A DNA stretch of 64,000 nucleotides from Stutzerimonas stutzeri. GTDB lineage: Bacteria > Pseudomonadota > Gammaproteobacteria > Pseudomonadales > Pseudomonadaceae. Below the pieces are notes generated by a model, which searched no databases, was not told the origin of the DNA, and saw nothing but the letters and a program-made list of their open reading frames with translations. Every line of letters starts with the position of its first letter. Positions within the stretch are counted from its first letter, which is position 1. The stretch spans positions 62,001 through 126,000 of the forward strand of contig NZ_JAMOIC010000006.1 of the NCBI RefSeq assembly GCF_024448895.1. Reading direction: 5' to 3'. Shown here one piece after another: positions 15,880 to 24,878 of the stretch. The translations under genes were made by a program, and so were the position numbers.

Positions 15880-16949
15880 AGGTGCTGATCATTGGACTGG
15901 GCTACGCAGGCGATCGTTTTCGTCGCGCATTCGAACATGCAGCGAGCCAAACAGGTGTTTCGGTCTCGCTCGCCTATGTAGGGCGCCAGCAGAAGCCAAC
16001 GGCATTGCGCTACTTCGATCGCATCGATGGCGCACTGCAGGATTTCAATCCCGACATCGTGGTGGTCAGCGTCAACGACATCAGCCACGCGAGCGTCTTG
16101 TGCGAACTGGCCGAGTACGAAGGCTTCGTCATTTGTGAAAAACCGCTCACGGCGCCGGCAGATGAACTTGCGAGCGTAGGAGCGGCACTTGCTCAGGTCC
16201 GCGGGTTTGCGCTGAACCTGATCGAGCGCTATTCGAATGCCACGCAGGCGCTACGCGACTGGGTCGCTCGTCATGGCTGGCAACCCGTTCGCGCCAGTTT
16301 TTACTGGGGCAAGGACCGTCTCAACGACTATCGGCCAACCTGCGGTGTTACCAGTGAAGCAATCCACGCGCTGGACCTTCTGAGCTGGATCTGTCCAGCT
16401 GCAGGGCCGCTACGCCTGAGCGATGCAATCGGCATCCGGTCTGACTTCTCGGTATCAGGCGATGCCGTACTCGACACCGTTCAGCTTAGTGCAACGCTCG
16501 GTGACACGCCGATAGCCGGGTATAGCAGCTTCGTCAGCGTGGTTCGGCAGCGCACGGTCGACTTCACGTTTGTCGATCAGGAAGACCAGTTGATTCATGC
16601 GCGGCTGACCTTCGACACACCGCGATGGGATCACGACCATCTTCGGATCTGGATGCGCGACACCGACGGCAGCGAACTCGTCCTGCACGACCTTCGTGTC
16701 TCTCTCGTGCAACCAGGGTTAGAAACGCTCAGTAAGCTCTCGAAGTTCTGCCAGCAGGTGCTGCAGTGGGTCACGCTGCGGCAGCAGCCCCCTGCCCCGC
16801 CCTTCGCCAGCCTGGACGAATCGCTTGACCTCCAACGGCTGCTCAATGAACTCGAGCGCCGTGCCCGCACGCCCGCGCCAGCACGCTACAACCACGGCGC
16901 GACTCGCTCGTTGCTGGTTGAAAGCAGCGACCTTGAAGTCCTCGGTTAA
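15876..16949 (+). CDS. Gfo/Idh/MocA-type NAD(P)-dependent oxidoreductase
   Basis: A 357-residue protein; its ATG overlaps the GNAT stop and follows an AGGAGGT. The N-terminal Rossmann start 'MKVLIIGLGYAGDRFRRAF' holds a GxGxxG-like nucleotide site. 'DIVVVSVNDISHASV' and 'VICEKPLTAPADELA' follow, the latter containing the EKP motif typical of the family. A helical/beta substrate domain with 'GVTSEAIHALDLLSWI' provides the usual DxxxH-like region. It probably reduces or oxidises a carbonyl or imine intermediate of the pathway. No sugar genes are nearby, so the usual sugar substrate is doubtful. Confidence 0.8.
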   Translation: MKVLIIGLGYAGDRFRRAFEHAASQTGVSVSLAYVGRQQKPTALRYFDRIDGALQDFNPDIVVVSVNDISHASVLCELAEYEGFVICEKPLTAPADELASVGAALAQVRGFALNLIERYSNATQALRDWVARHGWQPVRASFYWGKDRLNDYRPTCGVTSEAIHALDLLSWICPAAGPLRLSDAIGIRSDFSVSGDAVLDTVQLSATLGDTPIAGYSSFVSVVRQRTVDFTFVDQEDQLIHARLTFDTPRWDHDHLRIWMRDTDGSELVLHDLRVSLVQPGLETLSKLSKFCQQVLQWVTLRQQPPAPPFASLDESLDLQRLLNELERRARTPAPARYNHGATRSLLVESSDLEVLG

Positions 16950-16969
16950 TAGATCAGCAGGAGAAGACC

Positions 16970-18823
16970 ATGTGTGGAATAGCAGGATGGCTTTCGTTCG
17001 GCCAAAACATGCAGACGCAACGAGACACGCTCCAACGAATGACCGAGACGATGTCCAAGCGAGGTCCTGACGCGGGAGGCCTATGGATCGATGGCCCGAT
17101 AGGGCTTGGCCATCGCAGGCTGTCGATCATTGATCTTGAGGGTGGTCGCCAACCAATGCTGGCTCGTCGTGACGATGGCCTAGAAGCTGCGGCCATAACC
17201 TATAGTGGCGAGGTCTACAATTTCCGTGAGCTCCGTGCCGAGCTGAAGGTTCTTGGCCATCGGTTCGAGAGCCATAGCGATACCGAAGTTGTCCTGCGTG
17301 CCTACGTCGAATGGGGTGAAAGCTTCGTCGATCGACTCAACGGCATGTACGCCTTTGCGCTATGGGATTTGCGCACCCGCGAACTGCTGCTGGTACGCGA
17401 CCGTATGGGCGTCAAGCCGCTGTTTTACTATGAGACGGCCGACGGCGTAGTGTTTGGGTCCGAACCCAAGGCATTGCTAGCCAACCCGCTCGTTCCGCGT
17501 ACCGTGCGGGCCGATGGGCTTCGCGAGCTGCTCGAGATGGTGAAAACGCCGGGACAAGCCATCTTTGAGGGGATGCGCGAGGTCCTGCCGGGTGAGGTCG
17601 TACGATTCAATGGGCACGGCTCACATCGCCGTCGGTATTGGCAGCTCGAGGCGCGCGAGCACGCCGATTCGCTCGATCAGACCATACGGTATACGCGCGA
17701 CCTGCTTGAAGACATAGTCCAGCGGCAGATCGTTTCGGACGTCCCTCTGTGCAGTCTGCTCTCCGGCGGGCTGGACTCATCCATCATCACGGCTCTGGCG
17801 TCTAAAAAACTGTTGGCCGCCGGCAAGCAGAACATCCGCTCTTTCTCGGTCGATTTTGTCGATCACGGCAGTGCATTTGCCCGCGACGCCGTGCGCGGCA
17901 CCCCCGATGCGCCCTACGTCCGTGACCTCGTCGCGCGCATTCACTCGACCCACAACGAAATTGTGCTCGACAGTGGCGAGTTGGGCGATCCGGCCCTACG
18001 CAGCCTGGTCGTACAGGCACTGGATCTGCCACCCGCTTACTGGGGCGACATGTGGCCTTCGCTGTACCGATTGTTTGAACGGGTGCGCCAGCATTCCACC
18101 GTGGCCTTGTCCGGAGAAAGCGCCGACGAGGTCTTTGGCGGCTATCGCTGGTTTCACGATCCGGTGGCGATCGAGGCGCAAACGTTTCCTTGGCTGACGT
18201 CCGTGACGGGCAAGTATTTCGACGGCAAGACCCTGTTCGATTCCACCCTGCTGAATCAGTTGGATATGCCGGGCTTCGTGCAGGACAGCTACAGCCAAGC
18301 AATAGCCGAAACGCCTGTCCTCGCGAGCGAAAACACCACGGAACGGCGCATGCGCCAAATGAGCTACGTCAACCTGACCCGGTTCGTCCAGACGCTGCTC
18401 GACCGCAAGGATCGAATGAGCATGGCGGTCGGCCTTGAGGTCCGGGTGCCATTTTGCGATCACAGGCTAGTCGAGTATGCGTTCAACATTCCCTGGGAAA
18501 TGAAGGCCTTCGACGGGCGAGAAAAAAGCATCCTGCGCGCGGCAACACGCGACCTCCTTCCCGACTCCATCGCCGATCGGGTCAAGAGCCCCTACCCATC
18601 AACGCAGGACCCTGCCTACGAACTGGCGCTACGCACTTCCCTGGCGCACATCATGGCCAGCGACAGTGCTCCCGTACGTGCGCTACTGGACGTATCGAAG
18701 GTCAAGCACACGCTGGACAGAGCGGTAGGCGCGTCATCGCCCATGCATGAGCGCATGGGCATGGAGCTCGCGGTTGGGCTGAACACCTGGCTGACCGAAC
18801 AGGACGTCACCCTCGACCTGTAA
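16970..18823 (+). CDS. Asparagine synthetase-like glutamine amidotransferase (AsnB type)
   Basis: A 617-residue two-domain enzyme with AGGAG before the ATG at 16970. The N-terminal class II glutaminase begins with the required Cys2 ('MCGIAGW'), then 'RGPDAGG' and 'YSGEVYNFRELR'. The synthetase domain has the ATP pyrophosphatase loop 'LLSGGLDSSII' near residue 265, 'LSGESADEVFGGY', and 'VRVPFCDHRLVEYAF'. Length and motifs match full AsnB. The family transfers ammonia to an adenylated carboxylate; relatives in natural-product pathways amidate or cyclise other acids. In this operon the carboxyl group of aminolevulinate or a derivative is a reasonable substrate, but plain asparagine synthesis cannot be excluded. 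A 20-base gap separates it from the oxidoreductase. Confidence 0.88.
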   Translation: MCGIAGWLSFGQNMQTQRDTLQRMTETMSKRGPDAGGLWIDGPIGLGHRRLSIIDLEGGRQPMLARRDDGLEAAAITYSGEVYNFRELRAELKVLGHRFESHSDTEVVLRAYVEWGESFVDRLNGMYAFALWDLRTRELLLVRDRMGVKPLFYYETADGVVFGSEPKALLANPLVPRTVRADGLRELLEMVKTPGQAIFEGMREVLPGEVVRFNGHGSHRRRYWQLEAREHADSLDQTIRYTRDLLEDIVQRQIVSDVPLCSLLSGGLDSSIITALASKKLLAAGKQNIRSFSVDFVDHGSAFARDAVRGTPDAPYVRDLVARIHSTHNEIVLDSGELGDPALRSLVVQALDLPPAYWGDMWPSLYRLFERVRQHSTVALSGESADEVFGGYRWFHDPVAIEAQTFPWLTSVTGKYFDGKTLFDSTLLNQLDMPGFVQDSYSQAIAETPVLASENTTERRMRQMSYVNLTRFVQTLLDRKDRMSMAVGLEVRVPFCDHRLVEYAFNIPWEMKAFDGREKSILRAATRDLLPDSIADRVKSPYPSTQDPAYELALRTSLAHIMASDSAPVRALLDVSKVKHTLDRAVGASSPMHERMGMELAVGLNTWLTEQDVTLDL

Positions 18824-18830
18824 CCCGACC

Positions 18831-18855
18831 GGGCGCGGCCCGGCGGGCTGCGCCC
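18831..18855 (+). promoter_or_regulatory. GC-rich hairpin between the AsnB-like and MFS genes
   Basis: GGGCGC... / ...GCGCCC arms, nearly complementary over 12 bases with almost no loop, stand between the asnB-like stop and the MFS start. There is no T-run. It may be a processing or partial-termination site that sets different expression of the exporter. Confidence 0.3.
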
Positions 18856-18877
18856 CCTAATTTGTGGAGCGTCTGCA

Positions 18878-20086
18878 ATGAACAACCCCTCTCCCAACCA
18901 CCAGCTATCCGTCTACCTGATCGCCCTCGGCGCGTTCTCGCTGGGCATGGCCTCCTATGTGACAGCGGGGCTTATTCCGCTAATCGAATCATCGTTCTCC
19001 GTATCGGTCGCCGTCGCGGCGCAGCTTGTTACGGCCTTCACCCTGGCTTATGGCCTCGGGTCGCCGATATTCGTAGCGCTGACACCGCCTGACCGGCAGC
19101 GCACCGGGCTCCTGATCGCACTGGGCTTATTCGTACTGGCGAACGCGGCAAGCGCCATCTCTACGGACTTCATGGCTCTGGTCGTCTGGCGGGCCGTTAC
19201 CGGCATCGGTGCCGGTGTCTACCTTGCAATGGGAATCGGCGCTGCCACCGCGCTCTCACCGCCCGAGCGCCGCGGCAAGTCGATTGCGCTCATTATGGGA
19301 GGGATGGCCAGCGGCGTCGTGCTGGGCGTCCCCCTGAGCCTTATGATTGCCGAGCGTATGGGGTGGCAAGCAGCCCTATGGCTGGTCACCTTGCTCGGCC
19401 TGATGGCGTTTGCCGGGCTGATGATTAGACTGCCCCGGCTACCGGCGGCGCCGGCGAGCTCACTTCGGCAGAAGATGGCAATTCTTGCCGATGGTCACGT
19501 CATGACCATTCTGCTTGTTTCACTGCTGGCAGCCGTCGCGAGCCTAGGCATGTACACCTTTATCGCCCCGCTGCTCGCAGACCCCGACCACGGCGCCGTC
19601 CGCTCGGTTACGCCCTATCTCTGGATATGGGGCATCGGGGGCGTGCTGGGCAGCTTTCTCGTGGGCCCGATAGTGGATCGCGTCAGGGGACCGGTTCTGG
19701 TCTTCGCCATTATGGCCATTCTCTCGGCATCGCTCTTCCTGCTGCCGTTTGCTGCGGGGTCAGGTTCCTGGCTGGTTGCTATCCCCATCGTTGTCTGGGG
19801 GGCGGTTGGCTGGGCGCTTCAGGTCCCACAGAACAACGAACTGATCCTGGCCCGGCAGGCGCAGGGAGACGGAAACCTTGCCATTGCCCTGAACGAGTCA
19901 GCGCTCTACCTGGGCAGCGCCATCGGTGCGGCAGCAGGTGGTTTCGTCCTCCTGCTTCGGATGCCGACGTGGTCGCTTGCCGCCTGTGCGGGATCAGTTG
20001 CCCTGGCGGGTGCATTGCTTCAGATCCTGAACCTGAGACGCCAGGAAGGCTCGCGGTGCGTCAGCCAGCCTGAACTCAACCATTGA
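18878..20086 (+). CDS. MFS exporter (DHA1/AraJ-like)
   Basis: A 402-residue inner-membrane protein with about 12 hydrophobic segments. The first loop and helix 4 region reads 'GAGVYLAMGIGAATALSPPERRGKSIALIMGG', with the 'PPERRGKS' loop between helices 4 and 5 resembling drug:H+ antiporter members. A second set of six helices begins near residue 205. It belongs to the AraJ/PbuE/ChlR-like exporter branch. Its place after the biosynthetic-type genes suggests it secretes the pathway product or gives resistance to it. GGAGCG stands about nine bases before the ATG. Confidence 0.85.
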   Translation: MNNPSPNHQLSVYLIALGAFSLGMASYVTAGLIPLIESSFSVSVAVAAQLVTAFTLAYGLGSPIFVALTPPDRQRTGLLIALGLFVLANAASAISTDFMALVVWRAVTGIGAGVYLAMGIGAATALSPPERRGKSIALIMGGMASGVVLGVPLSLMIAERMGWQAALWLVTLLGLMAFAGLMIRLPRLPAAPASSLRQKMAILADGHVMTILLVSLLAAVASLGMYTFIAPLLADPDHGAVRSVTPYLWIWGIGGVLGSFLVGPIVDRVRGPVLVFAIMAILSASLFLLPFAAGSGSWLVAIPIVVWGAVGWALQVPQNNELILARQAQGDGNLAIALNESALYLGSAIGAAAGGFVLLLRMPTWSLAACAGSVALAGALLQILNLRRQEGSRCVSQPELNH

Positions 20087-20105
20087 CCGGGCCGGAGAGA
20101 CAATC

Positions 20106-21047
20106 ATGGAATTACGTCATCTTCGCTGTTTCGTTGCGGTCGCCGAGGAGTTGCATTTCGCTCGTGCTGCGGAGCGGCTACACATCGAGCAGTCACCGCT
20201 GTCGAGGATCATCAAGGATCTTGAGTACAAGCTGGGTGTGCAGTTGTTTGAGCGAACCACCCGCCGTACTCGCCTGACGTGGGCGGGTACCGTTCTGCTG
20301 GCAGAGGCAAGGCGGATATTCGCGGTCGTCGACCAGGCGCGGGCCAGCGTCAAGGGCGCGGCCTCGGGTTACCGTGGGCGCTTGCGCGTCGCGCTGTCTG
20401 ACGGCGTACCGCAATCACGGCTGGCAGCGCTTCTGGCGCTCTGCCGAGAAGAGGATCCCGACGTTGAGATCTGCCTGCACGAAGTCCCATCGTCAGCTCA
20501 GGTTAAGGGGCTTCAGGAAGACCTGTTCGACGTCGGCCTTGCCCAGCGTGCCGGCCTGGCGGAAGGCTTAACCGCGCTTCCGGTCTGGCTGGACCCGCTG
20601 GTTGTGGCGCTACCGGCTCGGCACCAGTTGCTGGCGCACCGCACCATTCCGCTCGAGGCGCTCACGCGGCATCCGCTGGTGCTTTGCGACCCGCAGGTGT
20701 GTGAGGGATTCTGGCAGCAGTTGCTGTGTGTTCTTAAGCCCATCGAGTCTAGGCTCACGATCGCTGAACGAGTGCCGACGCTCGACTTGATGATGGCCCT
20801 CGTGGCAGCCGGTTACGGGTTGGGCTTTTCGAGCTTGGCGCGCATAACCGAACTGAACAACCCCGACGTCGTCGCCCGTCCGCTCGCAGGCCAAGGGGCA
20901 ACCCTTACCACCTTTCTGGTCAGGCGCAGCGGCGAACCCTCCGAACAGTTGAATCGGTTCATCGACAGGGTGACCGGTAATGAGCATGACGATGCGCGAG
21001 CTACACCCTGCGACGCGACGCCAAGCGTATGCGAGGCTCGGTCATGA
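20106..21047 (+). CDS. LysR-family transcriptional regulator
   Basis: A complete 313-residue LysR protein. The N-terminal winged HTH is 'MELRHLRCFVAVAEELHFARAAERLHIEQSPLSR' (start and pattern only), followed by the linker helix and a substrate-binding domain with 'YRGRLRVALSDGVPQSRLAALL' and 'VAAGYGLGFSSLA'. It is only 19 bases behind the MFS gene on the same strand, so it may be the last gene of the cargo operon. LysR regulators normally act on a neighbouring operon with a pathway ligand as coinducer, which would make it the second regulator of this cluster beside the XRE protein. Confidence 0.88.
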   Translation: MELRHLRCFVAVAEELHFARAAERLHIEQSPLSRIIKDLEYKLGVQLFERTTRRTRLTWAGTVLLAEARRIFAVVDQARASVKGAASGYRGRLRVALSDGVPQSRLAALLALCREEDPDVEICLHEVPSSAQVKGLQEDLFDVGLAQRAGLAEGLTALPVWLDPLVVALPARHQLLAHRTIPLEALTRHPLVLCDPQVCEGFWQQLLCVLKPIESRLTIAERVPTLDLMMALVAAGYGLGFSSLARITELNNPDVVARPLAGQGATLTTFLVRRSGEPSEQLNRFIDRVTGNEHDDARATPCDATPSVCEARS

Positions 21048-21104
21048 CCTGGCGTGTTTCAGACGAACCAGAACGGGAGCAGCATATTGATCCGCTGTTT
21101 TTGC

Positions 21105-21140
21105 CTGCAGATACAAGGAGTGCTATATTTGTATCTACAG
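21105..21140 (+). promoter_or_regulatory. Operator-promoter of the Xre/RES toxin-antitoxin operon
   Basis: An inverted repeat with arms CTGCAGATACAA (21105-21116) and TTGTATCTACAG (21129-21140) matches at 11 of 12 positions. It encloses a likely -10, TATATT at 21125-21130, with an extended TG before it and a TTGCCT 18 bases upstream as -35. The start codon of the antitoxin is 24 bases after the right arm. Binding of the antitoxin here would repress the operon, the usual autoregulation of Xre/RES pairs. Confidence 0.75.
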
Positions 21141-21163
21141 ACACAGCAGAGAAGCCTCCCGCC

Positions 21164-21568
21164 ATGACAGCATTCCCCCAGGCACAGGCGTTCACGAAGG
21201 ACCAGTGCGCTACGGGTCTTAGGGCCGCCGTCGCCATTCTGGAAAAATGGCAGGCGACCACCGAGCAAGCGTGCGACATCCTGCGCGTTTCGCGCAGCAC
21301 GCACGCCCGCGCCAAGTTGCGCAATCGGGAGTGGTCCGTCAGCCTCGACTCGGACCAGATGCAACGGGTCAGCTTTATCCTGAACATACACGCTGCGCTG
21401 CGACTGATATTCGACAATCCCGAGAACGTGTACGGCTTTGCGGCCATGGCGAACCACAACGAGTTCTTCAACGGGCGCTCGCCTCTAGAGGTAATGGCCC
21501 AAGGTGACATGATCTCGCTGTACGAGACGTACCGCCGGATCGACAGCCTGCGAGGCGCTCAGTGGTAG
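21164..21568 (+). CDS. Xre/MbcA/ParS-family antitoxin
   Basis: A 134-residue protein from the ATG at 21164, which lies just after the operator; the frame is open from 21029 but that part runs through the promoter. The N-terminal half is the Xre-like HTH ('AILEKWQATTEQACDILRVS'). The C-terminal half is the MbcA/ParS toxin-binding part, with 'LNIHAALRLIFDNPENVYGF' and 'FNGRSPLEVMAQGDMISLYE', a strong family signature. It neutralises the RES toxin encoded by the overlapping next gene and probably represses the shared promoter. It sits between cargo and traG and would stabilise the element. Confidence 0.9.
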   Translation: MTAFPQAQAFTKDQCATGLRAAVAILEKWQATTEQACDILRVSRSTHARAKLRNREWSVSLDSDQMQRVSFILNIHAALRLIFDNPENVYGFAAMANHNEFFNGRSPLEVMAQGDMISLYETYRRIDSLRGAQW

Positions 21569-22254
21569 CTCCGAACGAGCTACCGAAGCGCCCGGGCGGC
21601 CAGCGCCAGGCCTTTCGGCTGGTCAATTCGAAGTTTCCGCCGATCGCGCTGTTTGACGACGTAGCCAACGCAGACGAATTCGAGACCCTCTATCAGCTGC
21701 AGGCGCTAACCAACCCGCGCCTGCAGAATGAAACGGGCCGCCTTGAGCTGATCGCACGCTCCGAGATCCCATTTGGAATTCCAGGCTGCTCGTATGCGAC
21801 AGCGCCATTTACGCATGTGAATCCGGCGGGCTCACGCTTCAGTGATGGCTCGTATGGGGTGCTGTATCTGGCAAGCACCATGGACACGGCGCTTGCCGAA
21901 GTTCGGTATCACCAGGACCGGTACTGGTCGAACGTGGATGCGCTGAGCTACGAGCGGTTCGTCTTTCGCGGCCTGGCTTGCCAGTTCGACGAACGCGAGA
22001 TGCTTGATGCGACCGCTGTCGCGGTGACCGATCCTGTCTACGATCCCGACGACTACAGCGCCGGGCATCGTCTGGGCCGTCTCGTCAAAGAGGGAGGATA
22101 TCCAGGGTTGCGCTACCGATCGGTGCGCAGGCCGGGCTCGGATTGCTGGGCACTCATGACGCCCAGGCCGGTGTCTTCGATCGTCCAGACCGCTCACTTC
22201 GAAATGATTTGGAACGGCCGGATATCCAGCGTCAGTACCCTCAGCGAAATCTGA
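21562..22254 (+). CDS. RES-domain toxin (MbcT/ParT-like)
   Basis: A 230-residue protein starting at the GTG that overlaps the antitoxin stop. The conserved RES residues are present: Arg92 in 'GSRFSDGSYG', Tyr102 and Glu113 in 'YLASTMDTALAEVRYH', and Ser187 in 'LRYRSVRRPG'. RES toxins consume NAD+ by phosphorolysis or ADP-ribosylate a target such as Prs. The order antitoxin then toxin with overlap is the rule for this family. All catalytic landmarks appear intact, so the toxin is likely active. Confidence 0.9.
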   Translation: MVAPNELPKRPGGQRQAFRLVNSKFPPIALFDDVANADEFETLYQLQALTNPRLQNETGRLELIARSEIPFGIPGCSYATAPFTHVNPAGSRFSDGSYGVLYLASTMDTALAEVRYHQDRYWSNVDALSYERFVFRGLACQFDEREMLDATAVAVTDPVYDPDDYSAGHRLGRLVKEGGYPGLRYRSVRRPGSDCWALMTPRPVSSIVQTAHFEMIWNGRISSVSTLSEI

Positions 22255-22443
22255 GCAAGAAATTGCGCGGTACGCTGGCGCATGACTGATGCTGCCCCCT
22301 AACGCCTGCCGTTTCCCACGTTTGTTTTCTTGCCGCTCCTGCCACAGCACCCACCGAAACGGTCTTTGAACGGTTGACGCGCATTGGCGAACCTCCCGTA
22401 CGTGGCGCAGCTAAGTGCCGCGACAACGGGGGGTGGTTCTGCG

Positions 22444-24429
22444 GTGAAACAGGCATCGAACGTGCTGTACGGACAGATCCTGGTGGTGTCGTCCACTGTG
22501 CTGCTTGGCACCTGGAGCGCGACCCAGTGGGCTGCCTCGGCGCTTGGCTACCAGCATCGGCTAGGCACGCCCTGGTTCGATCTGTTTGGCGTACCGGTCT
22601 ATCACCCCTGGCGCCTGTTTGACTGGTGGTTTTTCTTTGGGCCGTACGCCCCCGATGTATTCGATGTCGCGGGAGCGATTGCTGCCGCCAGCAGCGGCGC
22701 GTCGCTCATCGTGGCGGTCGGCATGGCGCTGTGGCGAGCGCGACAATCACGGCGCGCCACGACCCATGGTTCGGCTCGCTGGGCCACGCCAGACGAGGTG
22801 GTCGCGGCCGGTCTCACCACGGGCTCCGGCGTGTTCCTGGGTCTGCATGAACGTCGCTATCTACGTCACGATGGCCCGGAGCACGTGTTGGCCTTCGCCC
22901 CGACCCGCTCGGGCAAGGGCGTCGGCCTCGTGGTTCCGACGCTTCTCTCCTGGCCGGCCTCCGCTGTCGTTCACGATATCAAGGGCGAGAACTGGCAGCT
23001 CACGGCAGGCTGGCGCTCGAAGTTCTCTCACTGCCTGCTGTTCAACCCGACCGACCCGGCGTCCGCCGCCTATAACCCGCTGCTGGAGGTTCGCCGAGGC
23101 AGTCACGAGGTTCGGGACGTACAGAACATTGCCGATATCCTTGTTGATCCCGAAGGTGCGCTCGAGCGCAGGAACCATTGGGAGAAAACCAGCCATGCGC
23201 TATTGGTCGGCGCCATCCTTCATGTGCTCTACGCCTGCGAGGACAAGACACTGCGGGGTGTCGCAAACTTCCTGTCCGACCCGACCTGCACGTTCGAACT
23301 GACCCTGCATCGCATGATGGGCACCACGCACCTGGGCGAGTCTCCACACCCGGTGGTGGCGTCCGCGGCCAGAGAGGTGCTGAACAAAAGCGAGAATGAA
23401 CGCTCCGGCGTGCTCTCGACTGCCATGTCGTTTCTTGGTCTCTACCGGGACCCGACGGTGGCGCGCGTGACCTCACGCTGCGATTGGCGCATCGCCGACC
23501 TGATTGCTGCCCGGCATCCGGTTTCGTTGTACCTGGTGGTTCCCCCGTCCGATATCAGTCGAACCAAGCCGCTGATTCGATTGATTCTGAACCAGATCGG
23601 AAGACGGCTGACCGAGTCGCTCGATGGTGCGGACGGCATCGAGCGCAAACACAAACTGCTGCTGATGCTCGATGAGTTCCCGGCGCTCGGGCGGCTGGAC
23701 TTCTTCGAGTCGGCGCTGGCGTTCATGGCCGGCTACGGGCTGCGGGCCTTTCTGATTGCGCAGTCACTGAACCAGATCGACAAGGCCTACGGGCAAAACC
23801 ATTCGATACTGGACAACTGCCACGTTCGAGTCACGTTCGCCACCAACGACGAGCGCACTGCCAGACGCATTTCCGAAGCGCTTGGTATGGCAACTGAGAT
23901 TCGCGCCCAGCGCAACTATGCAGGCCATCGTCTCGCTCCCTGGCTCGGCCATCTCATGGTGTCTCGCCAGGAAACGGCTCGGGCTCTGCTGACGCCGGGT
24001 GAGGTCATGCAGCTGCCACCCGCCCAGTCGGTCGTCATGCTTTCGGGGCATCCACCGATCCGTGCACAGAAGCTTCGCTATTACGACGACGCGAACTTCA
24101 CCAGGCGCGTGTGTCGGGCGCCCTGGTTGGCGCCAGACACCTATATCGATGCTCCATCGCCCAGCCCGGATGACTGGACCGCCCTCATCGCGCCGGCGAT
24201 ACGTACGCGATTGTCTTCCGAAGGCGCGCCCGATGCTGACGCCGATGACGAGGACGGTGGGCCGTTGCGTCAGTGGACGCCGGCGCAGCCCGCCCAGGAC
24301 CCGGACAGCGACCTGAACCTACTGGACGATGATCAAGACGCGTCCTGCTCGGCTCACCAACCAAACCGGTCCGCAAACCGGCAAACCTGGACCGCCCTGC
24401 CGGACCCCGACGACGGAATCATCCTATGA
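22444..24429 (+). CDS. traG: Type IV coupling protein TraG/VirD4
   Basis: About 661 residues from the GTG at 22444; a TTG at 22384 is an alternative start. The GTG reading gives 'MKQASNVLYGQILVV', which resembles the beginnings of TraG in Tn4371-like elements, and GGGGGTGG precedes it. Two N-terminal membrane segments are followed by the Walker A 'APTRSGKGVGLVVPTLL' at about residue 150, 'VHDIKGENW', and the Walker B 'LMLDEFPALGRLDF' near 408. It is an inner-membrane hexameric ATPase that links the relaxosome to the secretion channel. It overlaps the next gene by four bases. Confidence 0.92.
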   Translation: MKQASNVLYGQILVVSSTVLLGTWSATQWAASALGYQHRLGTPWFDLFGVPVYHPWRLFDWWFFFGPYAPDVFDVAGAIAAASSGASLIVAVGMALWRARQSRRATTHGSARWATPDEVVAAGLTTGSGVFLGLHERRYLRHDGPEHVLAFAPTRSGKGVGLVVPTLLSWPASAVVHDIKGENWQLTAGWRSKFSHCLLFNPTDPASAAYNPLLEVRRGSHEVRDVQNIADILVDPEGALERRNHWEKTSHALLVGAILHVLYACEDKTLRGVANFLSDPTCTFELTLHRMMGTTHLGESPHPVVASAAREVLNKSENERSGVLSTAMSFLGLYRDPTVARVTSRCDWRIADLIAARHPVSLYLVVPPSDISRTKPLIRLILNQIGRRLTESLDGADGIERKHKLLLMLDEFPALGRLDFFESALAFMAGYGLRAFLIAQSLNQIDKAYGQNHSILDNCHVRVTFATNDERTARRISEALGMATEIRAQRNYAGHRLAPWLGHLMVSRQETARALLTPGEVMQLPPAQSVVMLSGHPPIRAQKLRYYDDANFTRRVCRAPWLAPDTYIDAPSPSPDDWTALIAPAIRTRLSSEGAPDADADDEDGGPLRQWTPAQPAQDPDSDLNLLDDDQDASCSAHQPNRSANRQTWTALPDPDDGIIL

Positions 24430-24878
24430 GACGCACTCGATTAAACCTGTTCATCGAACCGGAACACGCCAGGCGCCTGGACGAACTGGCTATCAAAAAG
24501 GCCGTCTCCAAATCATCGCTGGTTGCCGCGGCACTGGCCGCCTGGCTGGGACCAACGTCTGGCGACCAGCGAGAAACCGCGATGGCCAAGCGCCTGGATC
24601 GACTGTCCCGCCAGTATGAGCGCCTTGAACGCGACCAGAACATCCTCATCGAGACCGTTGCGCTTTACGTGCGCTATTACCTGACGGTTGTCACCCCCGT
24701 ACCGGAAGCGCATCAGGATGCAGCCAGGGCTCAAGGCCGTCTTCGCTTTTCGCAGTTCGTCGAACAGTTGGGGCGGCGGCTGCAAAAAGGGCGACGCCTG
24801 CTTGATGATGTCCAGACCGGCTCATTTGCCGACAGCGCGGGTCCTGAGGCCGACCCAGGACGGGGCGAGCCAACATGA
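24426..24878 (+). CDS. CopG-like RHH protein between traG and trbB
   Basis: A 150-residue protein overlapping traG (ATGA). Residues 1-40 fit a ribbon-helix-helix domain: 'RTRLNLFIEPEHARRLDELA' then 'VSKSSLVAAALAAWL'. The middle is a charged helix, and the tail is low-complexity. A CopG-type gene at exactly this place is a standing feature of Tn4371-like conjugation modules and probably regulates the trb operon. It overlaps the trbB start by four bases. Confidence 0.75.
   Translation: MRRTRLNLFIEPEHARRLDELAIKKAVSKSSLVAAALAAWLGPTSGDQRETAMAKRLDRLSRQYERLERDQNILIETVALYVRYYLTVVTPVPEAHQDAARAQGRLRFSQFVEQLGRRLQKGRRLLDDVQTGSFADSAGPEADPGRGEPT

Noticed and set aside
16970-18823. Beta-lactam synthetase instead of asparagine synthetase
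   Set aside because: The N-terminal Cys2 needed for glutaminase activity is present; beta-lactam synthetases have lost it.
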